Of a DNA stretch of 14,675 nt, positions 1 to 7,482 are shown piece by piece. The first letter of the stretch is position 1. Every line of letters begins with the position of its first letter. The notes under the pieces are model-generated. The model ran no database searches. It saw only the letters and a list, made by a program, of their open reading frames with translations, and was not told the DNA's origin. Source of the stretch: Candidatus Aminicenantota bacterium (GTDB taxonomy: Bacteria > Acidobacteriota > UBA6911 > RPQK01 > JAJDTT01); assembly GCA_026706325.1 (NCBI GenBank), contig JAPOYZ010000238.1:3474-18148 (forward strand), in the 5' to 3' direction. Both the position numbers and the translations under genes were made by a program.

Positions 1-48
1 TGCCATGACCGCGAGAAGAACAAACAGAAATCCGATTTCAGGTGTCAT
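1..48 (-). CDS. 5' end of a membrane protein, possibly an SLC13-type permease (partial)
   Basis: Only the first 16 codons lie in the window, reading leftward from an ATG at 46-48: MTPEIGFLFVLLAVMA. The hydrophobic stretch begins at residue 5, as in a first transmembrane helix without a cleavable signal. The MTPEI start followed by an aliphatic helix resembles the N-termini of SLC13/DASS anion permeases; that is a pattern impression, and 16 residues cannot prove it. There is no good Shine-Dalgarno sequence, only GAGAA about 6 bases upstream. A sigma70-like promoter candidate sits immediately upstream at 61-90. The gene diverges from the rightward run that starts at 201. Any other polytopic membrane protein remains possible. 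Confidence 0.45.
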   Translation of the reverse strand, partial: MTPEIGFLFVLLAVMA

Positions 49-60
49 GGGCGTGTTTCT

Positions 61-90
61 CTAATAACACCGGCGCCCCGAACCGGTCAA
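61..90 (-). promoter_or_regulatory. Candidate sigma70 promoter for the leftward permease-like gene
   Basis: Reading leftward there is TTGACC (85-90, five of six matches to the -35 consensus), an 18-base spacer, and TATTAG (61-66, four of six matches to the -10 consensus). The start codon at 48 lies only 12 bases past the -10 box, so the message would have a very short leader or none. This agrees with the lack of a strong ribosome binding site. It is assigned by consensus matching only. Confidence 0.3.
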
Positions 91-145
91 TCCGGCTTGG
101 CGGAACGGCAGCGAAACAATCCCGGCGCTGCCGCGTACTGGAGAG

Positions 146-193
146 ATGAGAGTCATGAGAAAAACACGCATTCGGAAATGTTCGAGGAGGTAG
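146..193 (+). other. Possible 15-codon leader ORF ahead of the 201 gene
   Basis: ATG at 146 opens MRVMRKTRIRKCSRR and stops at TAG 191-193, seven bases before the ATG at 201. GGAGAG lies just upstream of its start. Its last two sense codons, AGG AGG, are the Shine-Dalgarno sequence of the next gene. Seven of its 15 residues are Arg and two are Lys. A ribosome finishing here would sit on the initiation region of the next gene, so coupling or attenuation is possible. A chance ORF is equally plausible. Confidence 0.2.
185..191 (+). promoter_or_regulatory. Strong ribosome binding site for the 201 gene
   Basis: AGGAGGT, a near-perfect anti-16S match, lies nine bases before ATG 201. It fixes the start of the first gene of the rightward run. 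It is the best Shine-Dalgarno sequence in the window. Confidence 0.75.
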
Positions 194-200
194 ATCGGAA

Positions 201-812
201 ATGTCACAGCAGAGTCGGATCGTCCCATTGTTTGCCGCGGTTCTGGCGTTGTTCTGGGTGGGGACGCATTCCCTCGCGGCCCAGGCCCCGGACTTCTCCG
301 GGAGCTGGATCCTCAACGAGGACAAGAGCGATATGCCGCGATTCGGACGCGGACGCGGCGGGGGACGGGACGGCGGATTCCGCGGCGGCGGCCGCGGTGG
401 CGGCGGACGAGGCGATGGGGGACGGGAGGGCGGCTTTCGAGGCGGCCGGCGCGGTGGCGGCCGGGGTGCTGCAATGGCCCCGCCGCGATTGTCGGTGCAG
501 CAGGACAACGATACTCTGACCGTCGTCCAGGAAGGGGGACGAGGCCAGTCCCGCGAGATGACGCTCAAGCCCGGCGCCGGCCCCCAGGAGGTCACCTCCT
601 TCATGGGCGTGGGAACCGTGGAGGCCAAGTGGAAGGGCTCGGAACTGGAAGTCAAGCAGGTCCAGGAACGTGAGACTCCCAGGGGCAACTTCAAGATCGA
701 GCAGAAGACACGGTGGAGCCTTTCGGACGACGGCAGGACCCTGACCACGAAAGTCACGCTCAAGACGCCCCGGGGTGACATGGACCATACTCTGGTATAC
801 GACAAGGAATGA
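201..812 (+). CDS. Exported small protein with a long Arg/Gly-rich tract
   Basis: A 203-residue protein. Residues 1 to about 27 form a signal peptide ending near SLAAQA. The mature part opens with DFSGSWILNEDKS, a pattern common in exported acidobacterial proteins of lipocalin-like, beta-rich type. Residues about 47-90 are almost entirely Gly and Arg with a few Phe and Asp (repeated RGGG, GGFRGG). From residue 92 a beta-rich domain follows (PPRLSVQQDNDTLTV ... VEAKWKGSELEV ... WSLSDDGRTLT), which alternates strands like a lipocalin-like sheet. Its stop overlaps the next start (ATGA, 809-812), so it is probably translationally coupled to the outer-membrane barrel gene. No catalytic motif is visible. 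Its function is unknown, and a periplasmic or surface-associated partner of the downstream barrel is inference. Confidence 0.85.
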   Translation: MSQQSRIVPLFAAVLALFWVGTHSLAAQAPDFSGSWILNEDKSDMPRFGRGRGGGRDGGFRGGGRGGGGRGDGGREGGFRGGRRGGGRGAAMAPPRLSVQQDNDTLTVVQEGGRGQSREMTLKPGAGPQEVTSFMGVGTVEAKWKGSELEVKQVQERETPRGNFKIEQKTRWSLSDDGRTLTTKVTLKTPRGDMDHTLVYDKE

Positions 813-3800
813 TGCGCAATCCTTCATCCAACACGCAACGCCACCGCTGGGTGGTTCCGGCGGTGGCGGCGCTGCTCTGCTTGATTCCCTGTTCCGGAGC
901 TCCGGACCCGGACCTCCTGGAACGCCTCGCCCGCGTGCTCGAGCTGAGAAAGGAGCTCCTGTCGGGCTACTCGGTGGAGGTGGAGAACCGGACCGTTGCC
1001 AATACGCCCTTCGGAAATCAACGGTTCGATTCCCGGGAACGCCACTACCTGGGAAGCACGGAAGAGTTCAAGAAGGAGATCCTGAGCCTGACGCGCAATG
1101 GCCAGCCCATGGACCCAACCTCCCGCCGCCGCCGGGGCGGACGTTTCATGAATGCGCTCGGTCCCCTGGAAGGCCTCGACATCCTCACCTCTCGGGATTT
1201 CCTCAGGAAGGCGGAGATCGTAGGCCCCGGGCAGGTGGACGAACGGCCCGCCGTCGAGGTGAAGACCGAGCCCAAGATCCGTGGCCTGAAGGTTCGGGAG
1301 GCCCGCATCTGGATCGACCCTGAGACCGCCATGCCGCTCCGGGTCCGGATTCGTTTCTCAGCCGGCGTATTCATCAGCGACGCCCGCCTCACCCTGAATC
1401 TGGCTCTCGACTCCAACCAGGGGATCACCGTGCCCCGGTTCCAGACGGCCACAGTCACCATGGGCGGCTTCGGGCGGCGGGGTGGGTTTGGAAGAGGAGA
1501 CCGCCCGGGCCGTGGAGGAGGAGGCGGCGGCAGGATGGGCTTCGGCGGAGGGATCGAGATCGAGACCTCCCAGACGTGGAAGGGATATCAGTGGGGCCTG
1601 GAGTTCGAGAAGGACTTCTTCAAGGCCGAGGCCAGTCCCGTGCCTGCGAGGCAACGGCGGCCGCGACGCCAGAACGACGTTGAAGAGGATCCATTCGAAG
1701 AGATCCGCATCGGGGGTCAACAGAGCTTCGGCGGCCGGGAAAGGAGTCTGGAGGAAACCACGGAAGAGGTGTTGATCCAAGGAGCTTCGCTCCGCCAGGG
1801 AGGCGGCTTCGGCGCCAGCGAGAGTCAGATCATGGGCGCCGTCATGGGCCGCGGCGGGCGCGGCGGCCGGGGCGGATTCCGGGGAGCCCGCATTGCCGGC
1901 GGCCGCGTCAACCGGGTTCAGGGCTCCGTTTCCATGGGATTCTCCGGATCGGCGCTGGACGCGAAACCCTATTCCCTGGACGGTGGAGAAACGCCGGACC
2001 CGGACTACGTTTCCTGGAACGCGGGTGTGTCCGCAGGCGGCCCCCTTTCCGGTCAGGACGATTCGTCGAGGAGATCCTTTTTCGGCCGCCGCCGTTCGTT
2101 TTTCTTCGTCGACTTCAACGCCAACTGGGGGGACGAACTGAGAACCCAGTACGCATCGGTTCCCACAGCCGCGGAACGGCAAGGGGACTTTTCCCGGACC
2201 ACCTATCGATCCGGTCCACTGGCGGGCGAACCGGTCCGAGTATTCGATCCCACCAGCGGGAGAGCCTACGCCGGGGCATCGCTTCCCAGTGACCGGCTCA
2301 ATCCCGTATCCCAATCGCTGCTTGCCTTCTTTCCCCTCCCCAACCGCAGCGATCCCTATCTCAACTACTTGAACACGGAACCCTTGGGCATTGCCGGAAA
2401 CCGATTGAATTCCCGGATCTTCCACTCCCTTTCCGACTCGCTGCGCCTGACGGGAGGTTACAACTTCAACCGCAGCGACCGGGATGAATTCAACGCTTTT
2501 CCGGCCCTTTACGGACGGGGCAGCGAGCGAGGACAGAACCTTTCGCTGAATCTGATTCAAACCACGGCGGGCGGCCTGCTGCACACCGTGCGGGTTCGTT
2601 GGAACCGGAACCGGAGCCGCCGGCTCAACCCGTTCGCCTTTCAATCCAACGCGAGCTCCGATCTGGGCATCCGGAACACGTCGATGGCCCCCATCGATTT
2701 CGGCCTCCCCCAGATTCAGTTCACCAACTACACGTCGCTCTCCGATGGAAGCTCCTACTTGAACATCCGGGAGACGCATTCGGTGAGCGACTCTCTTCAG
2801 TTGACCTTCGCGGGGCACCATTTCCGTATCGGCGGAGAGGTGGCCTGGAACCGGCGGAATCAGTTGGGCAACCCGGAAGGAGCGGGGGTCCAGATCTTCG
2901 CCGGGGTGGCCACCAGCGCCTACGGTTCGGGCCGCCCCGTGTCAGGGACCGGTTACGACTTCGCCGACTTCCTGCTCGGCCTGGCCCAGAGCAGCCGGAT
3001 TCAGTACGGCAACAGCGACCACTACCTGAGGGCCCCGGAGTACTCCCTCTTCATCAACGACAACTGGAGAATCCACTCCAGGCTCACCCTCCAGTGGGGC
3101 CTCCGCTACGAATACGTGGCGCCCTGGGTGGAGTTGTACGACCGCATGGCCAACCTGGATGTGGCGCCCGGGTTCCAGGCGGCGGCGACGGTATTTCCAG
3201 GAAGCCAGGGACCCTATTCGGGAATCGTTCCGCGAGGGCTGATCCGGGATGACCGCAACAACCTGGCCCCGCGGGTCGCGCTGGCCCTCCGGCTCAGATC
3301 CGGCCAATGGGCGTCCGTCCTCCGGGCCAACTACGGAATCTTCCATCCCCACGAGTCCTACGGCGCCCTGGCCGGAGAGCTGCTCTCGCAGCCTCCCTTC
3401 GGATTCGCGATCCAGGAAACGGTGGCCGGACAAGACTTTCTTCCCATCGAATCGGCATTCTCCAGCGACCTTGAGGAGGACGTCCCCAATACCTACGCGG
3501 TGGACCCCCACTTCCGCCTGCCCACGGTGCAGACCTGGAATCTGAGCCTGCAACAGGCGCTCCCCCGCAACTTCTTCCTCAGCCTGGGGTACGCCGGCTC
3601 GCGGGGGACCGGTCTGGAACTGCTCCGAGCCCCCAACAGGCTCCTGGACGGGGTTCAACGGATCCAGTACACGGCCCAGTTCCTGTTTCTCACTCCGGGG
3701 GCTTCCTCCTATTTCCACGGCCTCCAGGTGCTGGCGGTGCGGCGGGTGCGGTCCGGCTTCACGCTGAACCTCCGCTACGAGTACGGCAAGTCGCTGGACA

Positions 3801-4441
3801 ACGCGGCCACGCTTTCGGGTGGCGGCCGCGTGGTGGCCCAAAACGACGACGACCTGAACTCGGAGTGGGGACCCTCCAACCTGGACCGGCGCCACAGCTT
3901 GCGCTTGGGCGGCTTCTATGAACTCCCCTTCGGAGACCGCCACCGTTGGCTCCGGGACCGGGGAATCCTCAGTTCCATCTTCAGCAACTGGTTTGTCAAC
4001 ACGAGTCTCACGGTCAACAGCGGCCGTTTCCTGACGGCTCGCGTCCTGGGCAACCAGATCAACAACAGCGGCAGCGCCTCCCAGGCCAGCGAGCGGGCCA
4101 GCGTGACGGGGCTTCCCGTCATGCTGTCCGCTTCCCAACGCTCCACCGGAGCCTGGTTCAATACCGCGGCCTTCCGTCTTCCCGACCCGGGGAGCTTCGG
4201 GGACGCCGGACGCAACACCATCCAGGGTCCGGGATCCTGGACCATCGACCTGAGCCTGGCCAGGTCCATCCCGGTGGGAGGTGAAGGGATGCGGCTGATC
4301 CTGCAGGCCGATGCCACGAACCTGCTGAATCATGTCAACTACACTGGGTTGAACACCATCGTGAACTCCCGCGGGTTCGGGCAGATCACGTCGGTCTCAC
4401 AGATGCGGCGGATCCAGTTGCGCCTGAGATTCATGTTCTGA
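809..4441 (+). CDS. TonB-dependent receptor-like outer-membrane barrel with atypical N-terminal domain
   Basis: A 1210-residue protein starting at ATG 809 (a second ATG follows at 812). A signal peptide spans about 1-30. Residues about 37-275 look like a LolA/lipoprotein-sorting-type sheet (DERPAVEVKTEPK, then ARIWIDPETAMPLRVRIRF) where family members normally have a carboxypeptidase-regulatory-like domain and plug. Gly/Arg-rich tracts occupy about 219-248 and 346-364. From about 370 the sequence follows Oar-like acidobacterial receptors: RRSFFFVDFN (near 428), VPTAAERQGDFS (near 451), LPSDRLNPVSQSLLAFFPLPN (492-512), LTLQWGLRYEYVAPW (about 760-774), LSLGYAGSRGTGL (about 924-936). It ends in RLRFMF with a terminal Phe, as expected for BAM-inserted barrels. 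No TonB box or canonical plug is evident. The substrate is unknown. It overlaps the upstream gene by four bases and ends 15 bases before the VWFA-related gene. Confidence 0.85.
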   Translation: MMRNPSSNTQRHRWVVPAVAALLCLIPCSGAPDPDLLERLARVLELRKELLSGYSVEVENRTVANTPFGNQRFDSRERHYLGSTEEFKKEILSLTRNGQPMDPTSRRRRGGRFMNALGPLEGLDILTSRDFLRKAEIVGPGQVDERPAVEVKTEPKIRGLKVREARIWIDPETAMPLRVRIRFSAGVFISDARLTLNLALDSNQGITVPRFQTATVTMGGFGRRGGFGRGDRPGRGGGGGGRMGFGGGIEIETSQTWKGYQWGLEFEKDFFKAEASPVPARQRRPRRQNDVEEDPFEEIRIGGQQSFGGRERSLEETTEEVLIQGASLRQGGGFGASESQIMGAVMGRGGRGGRGGFRGARIAGGRVNRVQGSVSMGFSGSALDAKPYSLDGGETPDPDYVSWNAGVSAGGPLSGQDDSSRRSFFGRRRSFFFVDFNANWGDELRTQYASVPTAAERQGDFSRTTYRSGPLAGEPVRVFDPTSGRAYAGASLPSDRLNPVSQSLLAFFPLPNRSDPYLNYLNTEPLGIAGNRLNSRIFHSLSDSLRLTGGYNFNRSDRDEFNAFPALYGRGSERGQNLSLNLIQTTAGGLLHTVRVRWNRNRSRRLNPFAFQSNASSDLGIRNTSMAPIDFGLPQIQFTNYTSLSDGSSYLNIRETHSVSDSLQLTFAGHHFRIGGEVAWNRRNQLGNPEGAGVQIFAGVATSAYGSGRPVSGTGYDFADFLLGLAQSSRIQYGNSDHYLRAPEYSLFINDNWRIHSRLTLQWGLRYEYVAPWVELYDRMANLDVAPGFQAAATVFPGSQGPYSGIVPRGLIRDDRNNLAPRVALALRLRSGQWASVLRANYGIFHPHESYGALAGELLSQPPFGFAIQETVAGQDFLPIESAFSSDLEEDVPNTYAVDPHFRLPTVQTWNLSLQQALPRNFFLSLGYAGSRGTGLELLRAPNRLLDGVQRIQYTAQFLFLTPGASSYFHGLQVLAVRRVRSGFTLNLRYEYGKSLDNAATLSGGGRVVAQNDDDLNSEWGPSNLDRRHSLRLGGFYELPFGDRHRWLRDRGILSSIFSNWFVNTSLTVNSGRFLTARVLGNQINNSGSASQASERASVTGLPVMLSASQRSTGAWFNTAAFRLPDPGSFGDAGRNTIQGPGSWTIDLSLARSIPVGGEGMRLILQADATNLLNHVNYTGLNTIVNSRGFGQITSVSQMRRIQLRLRFMF

Positions 4442-4456
4442 CGCCATGGTTTCCAA

Positions 4457-6550
4457 GTGCGAATGAAGCGAACTGCCGCAACTGGTACCAGACACTGTCC
4501 GAACCGGTCCGCGTCCGGCGTCCGGCACCCGGCCCGGTTGGTCGCTTCCGCCATCGCCTGTCTGTTGGCCTGGAACGTCCTGTGGAGCCAGGACTCCCCC
4601 ATCCGCTTCCGGGTGAGGACGAATCTGATCCTGGTGGACGTCCAGGTCCGGGATTCGGACGGGCGCCCCGTCCGGGGCCTCAAGGCGGAGGACTTCACCC
4701 TGATCGAGGAGGGAGTCTCGCAGAAGATCGGGTACTTTCAAGAGGTGTTCCTGCCGCTCACCAGCGAGCGCGTCGCCGTCCGCCGGGCCGAACCCGAGAC
4801 CGCGCCCGCGACCTCTCCCACCGGACCCGGCGAGGACTATCCGGCCACGCCCGAGAAGCGTTACCTGATCGTCCTCTTCAACTTCTCCAACGCCAACATC
4901 CAGGACTCGCGGATGATGCGCGAGTCGGCTCTCCGGTTCCTGGACCGGCAATTGACGCCGCAAGACGCTGTCGCCGTCCTGGCCTACGACCAGGGACTCG
5001 AGCTGCTCGTGGATTTCACCTCCGACCACGGAGAATTGTCCCGGGTCCTGGGAGGCCTGTCCCAACGGGATCGGGAAAGCGACGTCTCGTTGCCGGATGA
5101 GGACTCGGACGCGGCCGCCGGCGGGGAGTTTCTGGCTGACGAGACCGAGTTCGCCCTGTTCGAGAGCAACCACCAGCTCAGCGCCATCCAGGCCATCGCC
5201 GATGCCTTCCGGGACGTTCCCGGAAGGAAGGCCCTGGTCTATTTCTCCGCCGGACTCACCAGCCGCGGGATCGAGAACGACGACCAGCTCCGTTGGACCG
5301 CGGATCTCTGCAATCGGGCCAATATCAGCATCTATGCCGTCGACGCCCGGGGGTTGGTGGCCCTCTCCCCCGGGGGCGGAGCGCAGCGTTCGGGTGGGGG
5401 ACAGGGCATCTTCACGGGCCGGGCGGACCTCAATCAACTGGTCCGGCTCAGCCAGTCCCGCGAGGGGCTGATCACCCTGGCCGCCGATACCGGCGGTGCG
5501 GTGCTCCTGGACGACAACGACCTGGGGAAGATCTTCCGCCAGGCCCAGGAGGATTCGAGCCACTACTACCTTCTGGGCTACTACGCTCCCGCCCCGCCCC
5601 GCGACGGCCGGTTCCGCAAGGTCGAGGTCACCGTCAGCCGTCCCGGACTCCACCTGGCCTACCGGCAGGGTTACTATGCGGACAAGCCATACGCCGCCTT
5701 GAGCAATCCCGAAAGGGAATTCAAGCTGCTCCAGACCGTCCTGGAGGGTGACCCCAAGGTCGAATTTCCGGTGGAGATCTCGGCGGAATACTTCCCCGGC
5801 TTCGAGGGAGGGTTTCGGGTTCCCGTCCTGGCGGCGTTCGATCGCACCGAATTCCCGTCCTTCACGGAATCCGGACGGCTCAATCTGGAGGTGATCATCT
5901 TGGCGCGCGACCTGAAGGGTGTGGCGCGGGCCGGACTCCGGGACCGGGTGGAAATCCGGCGCCGCAACGAGGGGGAGAAGGAGACTCGCTTCGTTTACCA
6001 GAACCTACTGGTCCTGGGACCCGGCCAGTACGTGCTCCGGGTGCTGCTCAGGGACAACCGGTCCGGGTTGTTGTCCCAGATGGACCACCGGTTGGACCTT
6101 CCGTCCCGCCGCGAGGTCCGGTCCAGCTCCCTGGTCTTGGCCGGAAAGCTGGAGGAATCGACGACTCAGTCCCGCTACCGGATCAAGACGGGCCAGCAGG
6201 TGGCCGAGATCGTCAATCCCCTGGAAATTGGAGCCCGGGTTCTGATTCCCCGGGTCGGGGCCCGCTTCCACCGGCACGAGACCCTATACGTGCACGGCCA
6301 GGTGGAAACCGCCGGCAACGGTGGCGGGGAATACAGGATCTTGATTCTGAACGCCGGGGGAACGAACATATACGAAGGAGCATGGAAGGACCTTCCCGGG
6401 GGATTTGACAGTGCCGCCAGCGTCAATGCACGGCTTCCGTTACAACAGCTCGGTCATGGCAAGTACCGGATCGTGGTGGAGGTGCGCTTCGCTGAATCTC
6501 AGGGCCATCGTCTGGCTGAGGACTTCCAGATCGTCCCCGATGGGGTCTGA
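4457..6550 (+). CDS. VWFA-related acidobacterial exported protein
   Basis: It has 697 residues from GTG 4457, or 695 from ATG 4463; neither start has a clear Shine-Dalgarno sequence. A basic stretch and a hydrophobic segment ending LWSQ (about 28-46) form an export signal. Residues 54-98 are the family's leading domain (RTNLILVDVQVRDSDGRPV, then AEDFTLIEEG). A VWA fold follows: RYLIVLFNFSNAN (135-147), FLDRQLTPQDAVAVLAYD, GRKALVYFSAGL (256-267) and ISIYAVDARGL. YYLLGYYAPA (about 370), DGRFRKVEVTV and YRQGYYADKPY complete the usual C-terminal part of the family module. About 290 further residues look like beta-sandwich domains. The first MIDAS Asp is replaced: FNFSN instead of the D-x-S-x-S type, so metal-dependent ligand binding may be lost. 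It probably acts in the periplasm or at the surface as an adhesion or scaffold protein; that role is inferred. Confidence 0.88.
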   Translation: MRMKRTAATGTRHCPNRSASGVRHPARLVASAIACLLAWNVLWSQDSPIRFRVRTNLILVDVQVRDSDGRPVRGLKAEDFTLIEEGVSQKIGYFQEVFLPLTSERVAVRRAEPETAPATSPTGPGEDYPATPEKRYLIVLFNFSNANIQDSRMMRESALRFLDRQLTPQDAVAVLAYDQGLELLVDFTSDHGELSRVLGGLSQRDRESDVSLPDEDSDAAAGGEFLADETEFALFESNHQLSAIQAIADAFRDVPGRKALVYFSAGLTSRGIENDDQLRWTADLCNRANISIYAVDARGLVALSPGGGAQRSGGGQGIFTGRADLNQLVRLSQSREGLITLAADTGGAVLLDDNDLGKIFRQAQEDSSHYYLLGYYAPAPPRDGRFRKVEVTVSRPGLHLAYRQGYYADKPYAALSNPEREFKLLQTVLEGDPKVEFPVEISAEYFPGFEGGFRVPVLAAFDRTEFPSFTESGRLNLEVIILARDLKGVARAGLRDRVEIRRRNEGEKETRFVYQNLLVLGPGQYVLRVLLRDNRSGLLSQMDHRLDLPSRREVRSSSLVLAGKLEESTTQSRYRIKTGQQVAEIVNPLEIGARVLIPRVGARFHRHETLYVHGQVETAGNGGGEYRILILNAGGTNIYEGAWKDLPGGFDSAASVNARLPLQQLGHGKYRIVVEVRFAESQGHRLAEDFQIVPDGV

Positions 6551-6585
6551 ATTCGTGGCCGTCCACTGAAAATCGAGGTTCACTC

Positions 6586-7404
6586 ATGAGGAAATCGATC
6601 CTGCTTGTTTCCTGCATCCTGTTGCTGACCACCGCCCCGGTCTGGCCCCGAAAATTCTGGAAGGAATCCGCGTACTCCGATTGGTCCGAGAAGGAAGTGA
6701 TGCGGATGCTCAACAAGTCTCCCTGGGCGAAAGAAATGACCGTCAGCTTGCAGCGGCCCCGGGGCGTCACGGGAACCACCATGAGAACGGGCCGCCGCGA
6801 CGGCCCCAACCGGTCGGGGCGCGGCTTCGGCTCCGGTGGAGGTCTCGGCGGCGGCGGTGGCGGTTTCGGCGGAGGTCGAGGCGGCGGCAGAGGGTTCGGC
6901 GGCCGCGGCATGGGCAGGGGCTTTCCCCCCGCCATGAATCTGACGCTGCGATGGTACAGCGCCCTTCCCATCAAGCAGGCTTTCGCGCGAGCCCAGTTCG
7001 GCGATCAGGCGGAGCCGACAGCCGAATTGGCCGAGCTCCTGACTCCGGAAGTGAACTACATCATCATCGGCGTTTCCGGGCTGCCGGCCCGCATGACCCG
7101 GATTCCTCCCGATCGGCAGCAGGCCGTCGTAGAAAGGCTCAGGTCCGAATCGTTCCTCAAGGTCAAGGGCCGCGAGCCGATTGCGCTCCAGGCCGTCCAG
7201 ATGCGAAAGGACCAGGTACACCTTCTGAACGCACGAACCGGGCAGTCCGGCTTCGAGTTGATCTTCGTCTTTCCGCGCCCCACCTCGAATCCCATCACCG
7301 TGAAGGAAAAGAACATCGAGTTCGTCACCCGGCTCATGGGCCGCAAGGTGTCCAAGAAGTTCAAGCTCAAGGACATGGTCTTCGACGGCAAGCTGGAACT
7401 TTGA
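6586..7404 (+). CDS. Exported protein of unknown function with SPWA motif and Gly/Arg-rich tract
   Basis: A 272-residue protein. The start at ATG 6586 is supported by GAGGT six bases upstream. A signal peptide spans about 1-21. The mature N-terminus contains WSEKEVMRMLNKSPWAKEM (33-51). This Trp-x-x-x-Glu ... SPWA pattern is one I associate with uncharacterised acidobacterial exported proteins, from memory only. Residues about 68-114 are Gly/Arg/Phe-rich (GGFGGGRGGGRGFGGRG). The C-terminal half (117-272) is alpha/beta-like and includes LRWYSALPIKQAF, YIIIGVSGLPARM, FELIFVFPR and a lysine-rich end. It lies 35 bases after the VWFA-related gene and is followed by a terminator-like hairpin, so it is probably the last gene of the run. 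No enzyme motif is visible. Confidence 0.82.
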   Translation: MRKSILLVSCILLLTTAPVWPRKFWKESAYSDWSEKEVMRMLNKSPWAKEMTVSLQRPRGVTGTTMRTGRRDGPNRSGRGFGSGGGLGGGGGGFGGGRGGGRGFGGRGMGRGFPPAMNLTLRWYSALPIKQAFARAQFGDQAEPTAELAELLTPEVNYIIIGVSGLPARMTRIPPDRQQAVVERLRSESFLKVKGREPIALQAVQMRKDQVHLLNARTGQSGFELIFVFPRPTSNPITVKEKNIEFVTRLMGRKVSKKFKLKDMVFDGKLEL

Positions 7405-7433
7405 CCGAAGGTCGGAAATCGTCAGTTCACTCC

Positions 7434-7478
7434 GGTCCCTCCGCGATGCAGATCCGGTCGAATGCCGTGACGGCTTTT
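7434..7478 (+). repeat. Degenerate copy of a dispersed element, shared with 14535-14578
   Basis: Bases 7455-7478 match the reverse complement of 14535-14558 at 23 of 24 positions (core GGTCGAATGCCGTGACG). Weaker similarity continues upstream: GGTCC and TGCAG occur in both copies at similar spacing, giving about 45 bases overall. It lies between two convergent genes. Both ends were read by eye. Copy number elsewhere in the genome is unknown. Confidence 0.55.
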
Positions 7479-7480
7479 TT
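7464..7480 (+). terminator. Short hairpin plus T-run ending the rightward gene run
   Basis: GCCG (7464-7467), loop TGA, CGGC (7471-7474), then six T. The stem is only four base pairs, so termination may be weak or need help. It sits 60 bases after the stop at 7404 and two bases from the opposing stop codon, where a terminator for the rightward genes is expected. It lies inside the repeated element. Confidence 0.5.
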
Positions 7481-7482
7481 CG

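Noticed and set aside
345..480. GC-rich repetitive bases as a possible CRISPR or tandem-repeat array
   Set aside because: The units are irregular and the periodicity is that of Gly/Arg codons in frame. There are no constant repeats with unique spacers.
38..827. Minus-strand ORFs of 255 and 207 codons over the first RG-rich gene
   Set aside because: Their Pro/Arg- and Ala-rich stretches are the antisense of the Gly/Arg tract. The plus strand has a strong ribosome site, a signal peptide and a family-like mature start.
1358..4333. Long minus-strand ORFs of 487 and 463 codons opposite the receptor gene
   Set aside because: They mirror a well-supported coding strand in high-GC DNA. Their translations are Gly/Val/Pro-rich with no domain motifs or export signals.
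4397..5653. 418-codon minus-strand ORF opposite the VWFA-related gene
   Set aside because: It is antisense to clear family motifs, and its composition is typical of reverse-frame readthrough at high GC.
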